NCBI RefSeq assembly: GCF_947489035.1
Contig: NZ_CANLCI010000002.1
Coordinates: 62,001 to 126,000, forward strand
Length of the DNA: 64,000 bases
DNA from: an uncultured Ferrimonas sp.
GTDB taxonomy: Bacteria; Pseudomonadota; Gammaproteobacteria; Enterobacterales; Shewanellaceae
Direction: 5' to 3'
Below, piece after piece: positions 8,244 through 15,922 of this stretch. The position numbers were made by a program, and so were the translations under genes. Numbering within the stretch: the first letter of the stretch is position 1; every line of letters begins with the position of its first letter. The notes under the pieces are model-generated. The model ran no database searches. It saw nothing but the letters and a program-made list of their open reading frames with translations, and was not told the DNA's origin.

Positions 8244-9921
8244 GGGGACGTTCTCCTCCGCTCAGCATCTGTTCGATCACTTCGGCCACTTTTTCCGGCT
8301 CTTGTCCGGCTAACATGCCAAGGTGCTGCAATTGGGTATCCAAGCTGGCATCCGATGCGGGCACCAAGGCCAAGCCTGGAATGGTGCCATCGTCGTTATT
8401 GCCCACCGCTAGGGGTGGCGCGTCGCTGCCCGTGGCGGCCATTAAGCCTTGTTCTGGCATCGGCTCGGTCACGCCAATGTGGCTGGCGCTGGCCTTGTCG
8501 CTGCCGGCGGTTGGCTGTTGCTGTTGGTCGTAGTTGCGCGTGATGCTGCGCACCAGTGGACGCACCACCAGCAGCAACATCAGCAGGGTTAACAACACGC
8601 CGATGCCGATCCGCAGGTACAGTTGATTGGCCGCTTGTTGCCACCACGGTGGCTCCACCACCGTTACCGGTTGCGCCACTTGAAATGGCAGGGTCGCCAA
8701 GCTGAATTTATCGCTGCGCTGGGTTTGGTAGCCAACGGCGTCTTGCACCATCACCGCCACGCTATCGAGCTGCGCTTGTTCCCAGTTTTGGGCTTGCACT
8801 ACGGCGTCGTTCAGCAGCACCGAAATGGACAGTTGCTCAACCAGCCCTTGCTGTTTTTGGGTGCGCGTGATGGCGCGCCCTACTTCAAACTGGCGCTTTA
8901 TCTGCTCATCTTGGTTGGTGATCTCGCTGCTGCCGGGCTCCGCTTGCCCCTGCCCGGCTGGCAGATTGGACAGCGCGCCGGGAATGCCAACGGGATCGGG
9001 CACTAAACGGCTGATCAAATTCGTGGACTCTTGTCGCACCACCGGATTGGGATCGATCGATTCGCGGGTTTCATTGACTTTGTCGAAGTTCACCTGCGCC
9101 GACACCTGCACCCGAAAGTTGCCGAAACCCAGCAGGGGTTCCAACATGGTGCTGGCGCGTTCCACCAAGCTTTGCTCTAACTGCTGCCGAAACTGGGTGT
9201 GTTGATCGCTCATGCCTAGGCCAGCGCTGGTTTGATCGCCACTGAGCAGCTGCCCCTGCTGATCCACCACCCGCACCCGGGCGGTGGCCAATCCGGTCAC
9301 GCTGCCCGCCACCAGATTCACAATCCCGGCCACTTCGCTGCGGCCCAATTGGGCACCGCTTTCCAGTTCCACCATCACCGACGCCGTTGGCTTGGGATCG
9401 TCGCTGCGCATGAACACTTGGGTTTTCGGTACGGCCAGATGCACCCGGGCGCTGCGTACTTGTTGCAGCCCCATGATGGTGCGCGCCAGCTCGCCTTCTA
9501 AGCCTTGGCGGTAGCGGGCTTGCTCCATAAATTGGCTGGTGGTCATGTCGCTGTTGAAGCTATCAAACCCGTTCGGCAATCGCGCTTGCACTCCGCGCGC
9601 CGCCATCAGCATCCGCACTTCGCCCACTTGATCCGCCTGCACCAGTACGGTGCCGTCCTGTGGCGAGATCTGATAGGCGCGGCCTTCCGCTTCTAAAATT
9701 TCAATCACTTGGGCGCTGTCGAAGTTCTCCTGCGCGCCATACAACGGCCGGTACTGGATCGACACCGACCAGAGGATCATTACGATGCAGCAAGCAACAA
9801 CCACCGCCAGCAAGGCCACCAGCGAAATGCCAATAGAGGGGGTTTTCACGCGGCCAAACAAGCCTTTGAGCGCGCCGAGTTGTTGTTGCGGTAATTCCGA
9901 TTCACGAACAAGGGTGGTCAT
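8233..9921 (-). CDS. fliF: Flagellar MS-ring protein FliF
   Basis: FliF builds the MS ring in the inner membrane, the base on which rotor and export gate assemble. The 562-residue protein has a first membrane segment (about residues 33-53, LVALLAVVVACCIVMILW), periplasmic ring-building domains including LARTIMGLQQVRSARVHLAVP, a second membrane helix near residue 437 (IGVLLTLLMLLLVVRPLV), and a cytoplasmic C-terminus that binds FliG. Order and spacing are as in laf clusters: fliE is 8 nt upstream and fliG overlaps downstream. Confidence 0.96.
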   Translation of the reverse strand: MTTLVRESELPQQQLGALKGLFGRVKTPSIGISLVALLAVVVACCIVMILWSVSIQYRPLYGAQENFDSAQVIEILEAEGRAYQISPQDGTVLVQADQVGEVRMLMAARGVQARLPNGFDSFNSDMTTSQFMEQARYRQGLEGELARTIMGLQQVRSARVHLAVPKTQVFMRSDDPKPTASVMVELESGAQLGRSEVAGIVNLVAGSVTGLATARVRVVDQQGQLLSGDQTSAGLGMSDQHTQFRQQLEQSLVERASTMLEPLLGFGNFRVQVSAQVNFDKVNETRESIDPNPVVRQESTNLISRLVPDPVGIPGALSNLPAGQGQAEPGSSEITNQDEQIKRQFEVGRAITRTQKQQGLVEQLSISVLLNDAVVQAQNWEQAQLDSVAVMVQDAVGYQTQRSDKFSLATLPFQVAQPVTVVEPPWWQQAANQLYLRIGIGVLLTLLMLLLVVRPLVRSITRNYDQQQQPTAGSDKASASHIGVTEPMPEQGLMAATGSDAPPLAVGNNDDGTIPGLALVPASDASLDTQLQHLGMLAGQEPEKVAEVIEQMLSGGERPHER

Positions 9922-9929
9922 GCAACTTC

Positions 9930-10271
9930 CTACAACGGCATGTTAATGATTTCATCGAGGGCTTTTACCAGGCGATTGCGCACCTGCACCATCGCGGTAA
10001 ACGACAGCTCTGCCTTCTGTGACGCCACCATGGCGCCAACCAAATCGTCACTTTGGCCAAGCTCAACCTGCCGCATCTGCTCTCCGGCTTGCACCTGATC
10101 AAGGTTGATCCCTTGGATCTTGCTGTGCATCAGATCGGCAAAGCTGGCGAAGGGTTGCCCCGCCACCTGCCAGTCGCTGTCGGCGGCCATGATGGGCGCT
10201 TCTAAGCGTTGTTGGTTGGCATCAAGGCGAGTAAGGATCGCTTGTTCCGATAACATAATCGGGCTGGGCAT
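9930..10271 (-). CDS. fliE: Flagellar hook-basal body protein FliE
   Basis: FliE links the MS ring to the rod and is the first substrate exported. The 113-residue product has the family C-terminal region AELSFTAMVQVRNRLVKALDEIINMPL-like pattern (residues about 87-113; key residues SFTAMVQVRNRL). It lies between lafK (17 nt upstream) and fliF (8 nt downstream). Confidence 0.92.
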   Translation of the reverse strand: MPSPIMLSEQAILTRLDANQQRLEAPIMAADSDWQVAGQPFASFADLMHSKIQGINLDQVQAGEQMRQVELGQSDDLVGAMVASQKAELSFTAMVQVRNRLVKALDEIINMPL

Positions 10272-10288
10272 AAGGGGACTCTCCCTGA

Positions 10289-11578
10289 TTAAAAGTTGGC
10301 GGCGCGCTTAAGTTCGGAATCGATGTCGATGCCGTTCTCTCGCATTTGCGCCAGTTTGTAACGCAGGGCTCTGGGGGTGATCCCCAAGGCTTCTGCACTG
10401 CGGCTACGATTGCCGCTGTTTTGCTTCAACACATCCACAATGCATTGAAACTCTAATTGCTTCTTCGATTGGGCAATCGCTTGCCCTACCGGCGCGGCGG
10501 CCACGGCGTCAAAACCCAAATCGGTGGCCATTAAGCTGGCGCCGTGGCGCATCACTAAAGCGCGCTGCAGGCGGTTGTCGAGCTCGCGCACGTTGCCGGG
10601 CCAGTCATGATTCAGCAGCGCATCGCGAGCGCAGTTGCTTAGGCTGCAATGGCTGGCGTTGTATTGGCGGCTGTAACGCTGCAGCAGGCTTTGGGCGATG
10701 GGCAAAATGTCTTCACGGCGCTCTTTCAGGGGCGGTATGTGCAGTGGCAAAACGTCTAAGCGGTAGAACAGATCTTGGCGGAAACGGCCAGCGGCCACTT
10801 CGGCGCGCAGATCGCGGTTGGTGGCGGCAATCACTTTAATGTCCAGCTTGATCGGCTGGTGACTGCCCAGCTTTTCCACTTCTCGTTCTTGCAGCACGCG
10901 CAGCAGTTTGGCTTGCAGTGCCGGCGACATCTCGCTGATCTCATCCAGCAACAAGGTGCCGTGATTGGCGTGTTCAAACTTGCCAATTTTGTCGCTAAAG
11001 GCGCTGGTGAAAGCCCCTTTCACATGCCCAAACAACAGGGTTTCCAACATGCTATCGGGAATGGCGGCGCAATTAACGGTCACCAAGGGTTGAGCGGCAC
11101 GGGGGCTGTGTTCGTGGATGTAGCGGGCGAAGCACTCTTTGCCCACCCCACTTTCCCCCGACAACAACACCGTGGCTGGCACCATCGCAGCGCGCTGCGC
11201 CAACATCATCAACTGGCGGCTGCTGGGGGCAGAAGCCACCATGGTGCTGGTGCTTTGGCTGACACAGAGCAGCCGCTGCAGCAGCAGTTCCAGCTGCACC
11301 ACTTCCAGCGGCAGCAGCAGGTAATCGTCGGCGCCATTGGCCAAGGCCGCGCTGGCCAGATGGGGCTGTTCCGGTTGCACTAGGGCGATGGTCATGGCGG
11401 TTTTTTGCTGCGCTAACTTTGCGCCAACCGCCGCTTCCTCAATCAGGGTCAGATCCACTAAGGCCACGTCGGCGCTGGTCGTTGACTGGGTGGCATCGGT
11501 TGGTTGCCACCCTTGTTGCGCCAACCGAGCCACCAGCGCGTCATCCAGCGTTATGCCATCAAGTTGGTAATGCATCAT
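10289..11578 (-). CDS. lafK: Sigma-54-dependent lateral flagellar activator LafK
   Basis: LafK-type proteins activate sigma-54 promoters of lateral flagellar genes. The 429-residue protein has a degenerate receiver-like N-terminus (about residues 1-105), an AAA+ domain with Walker A GESGVGKE (about residue 140) and Walker B LLLDEISEM, and a C-terminal Fis-type helix-turn-helix (NRSRSAEALGITPRALRYKL). The sigma-54 contact loop reads GAFTSA (residues 188-193) instead of GAFTGA. It overlaps motY by 4 nt. The motY-lafK-fliE order is that of V. parahaemolyticus and supports LafK over FlrC or FleQ homologues. Confidence 0.88.
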   Translation of the reverse strand: MMHYQLDGITLDDALVARLAQQGWQPTDATQSTTSADVALVDLTLIEEAAVGAKLAQQKTAMTIALVQPEQPHLASAALANGADDYLLLPLEVVQLELLLQRLLCVSQSTSTMVASAPSSRQLMMLAQRAAMVPATVLLSGESGVGKECFARYIHEHSPRAAQPLVTVNCAAIPDSMLETLLFGHVKGAFTSAFSDKIGKFEHANHGTLLLDEISEMSPALQAKLLRVLQEREVEKLGSHQPIKLDIKVIAATNRDLRAEVAAGRFRQDLFYRLDVLPLHIPPLKERREDILPIAQSLLQRYSRQYNASHCSLSNCARDALLNHDWPGNVRELDNRLQRALVMRHGASLMATDLGFDAVAAAPVGQAIAQSKKQLEFQCIVDVLKQNSGNRSRSAEALGITPRALRYKLAQMRENGIDIDSELKRAANF

Positions 11579-12564
11579 TGCCCTGCCCCCAATGCCTGCG
11601 GCTGCGGCAAGGTTTGATTAAAATCGACACTGCTTTGGTGTTGCGGCAGTGATTGGCCTTCCAGTTCCAGCCGGATCGACACCCGGCGGTTACGTTGCCG
11701 ACCATCGGCGGTGCGGTTTGAGGCGATCGGGTAGCGTTCGCCGTGGCCTCGGGCTTCAATCATGTGCGCTGAAACGCCTGCGGCCACTAACCGCGACACC
11801 ACTTCGTCGCTGCGGGCTCGGCTTAACACCAGGTTTTCCAAACTGTCGCCACGGTTGTCGGTGTGGGCATCAATCAGGATCCGCGCCACCTTGGGATCGG
11901 CGTTAACGTAGGCGGCTACCGCATCCACTTCGATTTTCTGAGCGGCGGTTAAGGTGAAACGAGCGCTGGCCATCGGCAGTTGCAGATTACGCAGCTGTTC
12001 AAACGAACGCGGCAGCAGCTGTTGCTGACACGCTAAAAACTGTTGCGCTGCCGCTTTGGCTTGGACATTTTGCGCCTGCACCAGATAGCGGCCAGCGCGA
12101 GCTTGGATCTGACTTTGCCAGCTCCAACCACGCAGCAGCGCTTGCAAGGCGGCGGGGGCGGCCTCGTTGGCGTAACCGCGCTGGCCTTGCCAGATAAGAG
12201 GGTATGGGGTGGTGGGCGCTTGGTGTGGCCGTTGCCAATCAGGCACCAGCAGCGTCAGCGTTGATTGCGCTTCCGGTTGATTAAGCCAATCCGCTTGCAG
12301 CTGCAACTGCAGCGCCCCACCGGCACGGTGGCGAAGTTGATAGCTGCCAAAATCCGCCACTGGGTGACGCAAGGAACAGGCAAACTTATCGCCACGGTAC
12401 TGCCATTGCGCTTGCTCTAGCGGCGTTACCGCGGTCACGGTTAACGCCGCGCTCAGCTCGGTTTGGCCAAGCGCCGCGGCGCTCAGTATCGGTGCACTGA
12501 GTATGGTGCTTATTAGCAGCAGCCAAACGCTGCTGGGTGTCACTCGCCCTGTCTGCATGATCAC
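11575..12564 (-). CDS. motY: Sodium-type flagellar motor protein MotY (lateral)
   Basis: MotY forms the T ring that anchors stators around the periplasmic part of the motor. The 329-residue product has an N-terminal signal sequence (hydrophobic stretch about residues 12-32, ending ALG), a stator-interacting N domain, and a C-terminal OmpA-like peptidoglycan-binding domain (ILIDAHTDNRGDS, LSRARSDEV, ARGHGERYPIASN, NRRVSI, about residues 228-295). It is the first gene of the reverse-strand fli operon. The start is uncertain by two codons (ATG ATC ATG), and no strong ribosome-binding site is seen. No lateral motA/motB lies in the window. Confidence 0.88.
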   Translation of the reverse strand: MIMQTGRVTPSSVWLLLISTILSAPILSAAALGQTELSAALTVTAVTPLEQAQWQYRGDKFACSLRHPVADFGSYQLRHRAGGALQLQLQADWLNQPEAQSTLTLLVPDWQRPHQAPTTPYPLIWQGQRGYANEAAPAALQALLRGWSWQSQIQARAGRYLVQAQNVQAKAAAQQFLACQQQLLPRSFEQLRNLQLPMASARFTLTAAQKIEVDAVAAYVNADPKVARILIDAHTDNRGDSLENLVLSRARSDEVVSRLVAAGVSAHMIEARGHGERYPIASNRTADGRQRNRRVSIRLELEGQSLPQHQSSVDFNQTLPQPQALGAGQ

Positions 12565-12801
12565 TACTTTGATGCTGAATTATGAGAAACGATCCGGCCA
12601 TTCTTATTACTGTTAACCGCTACGAGCCATTAACAGGAATAGAACAATCCATAAGAAGTTGCATCTAACAAATAGTGTATTAATGCGGTTCTGATTTTCG
12701 CGATGATACTACTCAGGGCTAATATAAAGAGCAAGAACCGTAAGTTATAAAACCGGTCATCAAGCCAATATTTTTAAAAACAAAGCGCGGATTACGGCGG
12801 C

Positions 12802-13014
12802 ATGGATAATCTCAGCATTGATATGACACTTTATTGTCAGTTGTCATTTTTATACCAGCAAAGCCAGACGCAGCAGAGACTTCCGCCACCACAGCGTAAG
12901 CGGAAGCGTTACTTCCGCCCCAGCAAACCCAACGAAAAGCCACAAACCATTATTTTGACAGACGCCAATAAATTGGGCTTATTCGCCCGTCGTTTATTAT
13001 TAAACCTTAAATAA
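12802..13014 (+). CDS. Possible small basic protein upstream of parM
   Basis: A 70-codon open frame in the divergent region between motY and parM. The product would be strongly basic in its second half (RKRKRYFRPSKPNEK, about residues 34-48) and end in a hydrophobic-basic tail (LFARRLLLNLK). No family was recognised, and no good ribosome-binding site precedes the ATG. Its reading frame contains the repeated CTTCCGC elements, and its end overlaps the 12989-13019 hairpin, so the stretch could instead be regulatory DNA. It may be real, but I am not sure. Confidence 0.3.
   Translation: MDNLSIDMTLYCQLSFLYQQSQTQQRLPPPQRKRKRYFRPSKPNEKPQTIILTDANKLGLFARRLLLNLK
12879..12919. repeat. CTTCCGC inverted/direct repeat cluster
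   Basis: CTTCCGC occurs at 12880-12886 and 12912-12918, both within a longer ACTTCCGCC, and its complement GCGGAAG lies between them at 12900-12906. The middle arm can pair with either outer arm, giving two mutually exclusive hairpins, or the three could be protein-binding sites. It lies about 210-250 bp before parM, where ParR-binding centromere repeats sit in plasmid parMR systems. The function is inferred only. Confidence 0.45.
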
Positions 13015-13019
13015 ACGAC
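12989..13019. promoter_or_regulatory. 10-bp inverted repeat before parM
   Basis: GTCGTTTATT (12989-12998) and AATAAACGAC (13010-13019) form a perfect inverted repeat around an 11-nt AT-rich centre. No T-run follows, so it looks more like an operator than a terminator. A second pair, TAAAACAAT (13034-13042) and ATTGTTTTA (13106-13114), flanks the probable parM promoter. A GG-N10-GC spacing at 13077-13090 fits sigma-54 only weakly. Confidence 0.4.
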
Positions 13020-13126
13020 CCTGCGAGCATTAATAAAACAATTCACCGAGTAAATTTGCTCAGGTTTATTCGCTATGGTAAAAAACGCGCTAATATTCAG
13101 ACTGTATTGTTTTACTGGGCGTAAAT

Positions 13127-14125
13127 ATGACTGTGTTAAAGATTGCTATCGATGATGGCTCCACCAATGTCAAAGTGTGCTGGTTAAATGACGGCGAAAT
13201 TAACCGCCTGACTTCCCCCAACTCCTTCCGCAAAGATTGGAAAAGCGCTGCCCTTCGTCAGGCGAATTCGGTGTACAACTACCAGATTGGTAACACCAAA
13301 TACACCTACGATGCGACCTCAGATAAAGCGATGTCGACCACCCACATCGCCTACCAATACGACGATCAAAATTTGCTGGCCGTTCACCACGCCTTGCTGC
13401 AAACCGGGCTAACACCACAACCGGTTGAAATCGTTGTGACTTTGCCGATAACCGAATACTACGACGCCGATGACTGCCAAAAGAACGAGGCCAACATCCA
13501 GCGTAAGAAAGACAACCTGATGCGCGCCATCTCGCTCAATAAAGGCGAGCTGTTCGAGATTGTGGATGTGCAGGTGATGCCAGAAAGTTTACCGGCGGTC
13601 TTGTCGACCTTGGTCAACTCCGACGTGAACGGTTTAACCAAATCCTTAGTGATCGATCTGGGCGGCACCACCTTAGACATGGGGGTGATTGTCGGCGAGT
13701 TTGACGAGGTGTCGGACATCTACGGCAACAAAGAGATCGGCGTTTCGATGGTGACTGATGCCGCCAAAAAAGCCCTTGCCGCCGCCGACAGCGACGCCAG
13801 CTACTTGGTAGCCAACGAGCTGATCCGCCAGCGCCACGATCCAGACTTTATTGAACAAGTGGTGAATGACGATCAGCAGATCCCACGGATCATGCAGAAG
13901 CTGCAAGACAAAATTGAAGAGCTCGGCGCCCAAGTCGCTTACGAAGCGAAGAAGTTTTGCAAAAACCCACACCGAGTCTTTTTGGTCGGTGGTGGGGCCA
14001 GCTTAATTGCCGAGGCCATCTGCCAAGCCTACCCAACCCTAGGCAGCAAAGTGGTGCAGGTGAAGCAGGCGCAAACCGCCTTGGCCGAAGAAATTTGCCT
14101 ATACCAAGCCGCAGCGGCGGAATAA
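13127..14125 (+). CDS. parM: ParM/StbA-family actin-like ATPase
   Basis: ParM polymerises into filaments that push plasmid copies apart. This 332-residue protein is close to plasmid R1 ParM in length and layout: phosphate-1 loop DDGSTN (residues 9-14), SPNSFR, AVHHALL, LPITEYYD, VMPESLPA, phosphate-2 loop DLGGTTLD (residues 177-184), GVSMVTDA, and the adenosine motif VGGGAS (about residue 286). All nucleotide-binding motifs look intact, so an active ATPase is expected. It stands at the head of fliMNPQR-flhBA, 5 nt before a ParR-like gene. No plasmid replication gene is nearby. The family call is sure. The role here is unknown: partition of a DNA element, or positioning of lateral flagella, are both possible. 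Confidence 0.93.
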   Translation: MTVLKIAIDDGSTNVKVCWLNDGEINRLTSPNSFRKDWKSAALRQANSVYNYQIGNTKYTYDATSDKAMSTTHIAYQYDDQNLLAVHHALLQTGLTPQPVEIVVTLPITEYYDADDCQKNEANIQRKKDNLMRAISLNKGELFEIVDVQVMPESLPAVLSTLVNSDVNGLTKSLVIDLGGTTLDMGVIVGEFDEVSDIYGNKEIGVSMVTDAAKKALAAADSDASYLVANELIRQRHDPDFIEQVVNDDQQIPRIMQKLQDKIEELGAQVAYEAKKFCKNPHRVFLVGGGASLIAEAICQAYPTLGSKVVQVKQAQTALAEEICLYQAAAAE

Positions 14126-14130
14126 CCGTT

Positions 14131-14718
14131 ATGACTGAGCGCACAGGGCCGAAGCAGATCCGCTGCCAATTCACCTTAGACGTTGATACCAATCCGGCGC
14201 ACGACTACGCCCTCGTGGTGTTACGCCAATGGTTAAAGCAGCAAGAGCAGTGCCACGCCAACGACGAAAACGCGGTGGCCGTCAGCGAATTTAACCGTCA
14301 GATCTATCTCTCTGGTTTGTTTTTGCATCTGCTTGATAGTGGCCTACCCGCCACCTTGGCAGACAGCTTTGGGCCCACCCAAGTGCAGCTGTCAACCCTG
14401 TGTGATCAGCTGGATCTCAGCCCCCGCGCCAACCTCGGCGGCGGCGAGAGCCAACTGCCACAACAGCTGCCACAACAGCTGGCGCAGCTGCTGCAACAGC
14501 AACAACAGCTGCAGCAGCAATTGCAGCAACAAAACCAGCAGCTAACCGAGCAGCTGCAAAGCCTGCAGCAACAGCTGGCTGGGGCTCAGCTCAGCGCGGC
14601 GGTAACCCCGAGCGCCCACCGCAACGAGCCGATCACTGCCGGCGCCAACGACAGTGATCTGCCTTCGGCCGACACCATGCAAAAAGTGGCCAACGTCAAA
14701 GCAAAAGGACTGTGGTAA
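14131..14718 (+). CDS. parR: ParR/StbB-like adaptor with Gln-rich tail
   Basis: The 195-residue product starts with a predicted beta strand (RCQFTLDV, about residues 11-18) and helices (NPAHDYALVVLRQWL; FNRQIYLSGLFLHLLDSGLP, about residues 53-72). This matches the ribbon-helix-helix layout of plasmid R1 ParR, where the adaptor binds centromere repeats and caps ParM filaments. Unlike the roughly 117-residue ParR, it carries a long Gln/Leu-rich probable coiled coil (about residues 105-155) and a polar C-terminus. It follows parM by 5 nt, and its stop overlaps the fliM start (TAATG), so it is translationally coupled to a switch gene. The call rests on layout and position; sequence identity to ParR is low. 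Confidence 0.7.
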   Translation: MTERTGPKQIRCQFTLDVDTNPAHDYALVVLRQWLKQQEQCHANDENAVAVSEFNRQIYLSGLFLHLLDSGLPATLADSFGPTQVQLSTLCDQLDLSPRANLGGGESQLPQQLPQQLAQLLQQQQQLQQQLQQQNQQLTEQLQSLQQQLAGAQLSAAVTPSAHRNEPITAGANDSDLPSADTMQKVANVKAKGLW

Positions 14719-15578
14719 TGAGATCCTCCGCCTTCATCGACTGCAGCGAACGCACCGCCGACTACCCCAGCCGTAGTTTGATCAAAGGCGACGCCGCCTT
14801 TGCCCATCAGCGCGATCACTGGCAGCAATTGAGCCGGCCGATGCTGCTGGCGCTGAACGACGCCCTAAAACCACTGCTGCGCCAAGGCTACCCCGAACTG
14901 ACCCAGCTGCAGCTGAACAGTGGCCATGAAGTGGTCGCCCCCAGCCATCTGCACCCCTGGCGCACCTTTGTGATTGCCGAGCAAAGCCGCTTACTGGCGG
15001 TGCTGCGCATTGATCCCTGCACCTTGTTGCAACTGGCCGGCGCCTACTACGGCAGCAAGCATTTTCAGTGGCTTTCGCCCCTGCAAAGCCAACTGAAACC
15101 GGAATTACGCCAAGCCGAGCGCCTGCTTAAAGCGGTGCTAAGCCAGCTGAGCCCCGAAGTTGCGGTGGCCAGCAGCGTCACCATCAGCACCACCACCGAA
15201 TTGGCGCCCGAGCATTATCGCGAAGGGGTGGAATTTGTTGGCCAGTGGCCCGATGACGTTGACCTGCCCGAGCTGTCGCTGTGGTTTGCCCCAGAGCTGG
15301 CCGATCGCTTCTATTGCGACGAATCCTTAGTGGTACCGGAAGCGCCGGATCTAAGCCAAGGGCTGAAACACAAGCTGGAGCAAGTGCCGGTGCAGCTGAA
15401 AGTGGAGCTGGCGTCGATGTCGATCCCGCTGCATAACCTGCATCAGCTGAAGCCCGGCGAGATCCTGCCGATTAACCTGCACCCAAGTTGTCCGGTCACC
15501 ATTGCTGGACGCCGCCTTTTTACTGGGCAGGTGCACACCCAAGAACATTCGATGGTGGTAAAGATCTCCCATGACTAA
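14718..15578 (+). CDS. fliM: Flagellar motor switch protein FliM (lateral, short)
   Basis: FliM forms the middle of the C-ring. The 286-residue product has a recognisable C-terminal SPOA/SpoA-like domain (VQLKVELASMSIPL...LKPGEILPI, about residues 218-250) and a poorly conserved middle domain. The N-terminus (MRSSAFIDCSERTADYP) lacks the usual CheY-P-binding peptide (LSQxEID type) and the protein is about 40 residues shorter than polar FliM, so this motor is probably not switched by CheY through that route. The ATG at 14718 overlaps the stop of the upstream gene; a GTG two codons earlier is less likely. It overlaps fliN by 8 nt. Confidence 0.85.
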   Translation: MRSSAFIDCSERTADYPSRSLIKGDAAFAHQRDHWQQLSRPMLLALNDALKPLLRQGYPELTQLQLNSGHEVVAPSHLHPWRTFVIAEQSRLLAVLRIDPCTLLQLAGAYYGSKHFQWLSPLQSQLKPELRQAERLLKAVLSQLSPEVAVASSVTISTTTELAPEHYREGVEFVGQWPDDVDLPELSLWFAPELADRFYCDESLVVPEAPDLSQGLKHKLEQVPVQLKVELASMSIPLHNLHQLKPGEILPINLHPSCPVTIAGRRLFTGQVHTQEHSMVVKISHD

Positions 15579-15921
15579 CCTCGATCCCGATCTGATGCTC
15601 GACGACGGCTTGCTGGACGATCTGTTACTGGATCAACCCAGCGACCACGACGCCCCCCAGCGCAGTGGCGACATCAACCAATTTCCCGGTCTGCCGCTGC
15701 AACTGACCGTTGAGCTGGCACGGATCTCACTGCCCTTGGCGCAACTGCAACAGCTGCAAGTGGGCAATGTGCTGGTGTTAGCCGAGCCCCATCAACCGCA
15801 GATGATGCTGCGAGTGAACGGCGAAGCCATCGGCAGCGGAGAACTGGGCCAGAACGATGGCATGTTGGATCTGCGCCTTACCGCCGTTACCCCCTCCATC
15901 GTCCAGCAGGGGGAGTCCTAA
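15571..15921 (+). CDS. fliN: Flagellar motor switch protein FliN
   Basis: FliN is the base of the C-ring and docks FliH and export cargo. The 116-residue product consists of an acidic N-terminus (MTNLDPDLMLDDGLLDDLLL) and one SPOA domain (LTVELARISLPLAQLQQLQVGNVL, key residues about 49-70). It overlaps fliM by 8 nt and is followed by fliP after 1 nt. Length is normal. Confidence 0.92.
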   Translation: MTNLDPDLMLDDGLLDDLLLDQPSDHDAPQRSGDINQFPGLPLQLTVELARISLPLAQLQQLQVGNVLVLAEPHQPQMMLRVNGEAIGSGELGQNDGMLDLRLTAVTPSIVQQGES

Positions 15922-15922
15922 G

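Noticed and set aside
12565..13126. A clear sigma-54 promoter for motY or parM
   Set aside because: Only a GG-N10-GC spacing at 13077-13090 was found, with poor match around it (GCGC for TTGC); too weak to list as a promoter.
13127..14718. An integrated plasmid carrying parMR
   Set aside because: No replication, mobilisation or toxin-antitoxin genes adjoin; motY and fliM flank it directly and parR is coupled to fliM, so a whole-plasmid integration is not supported.
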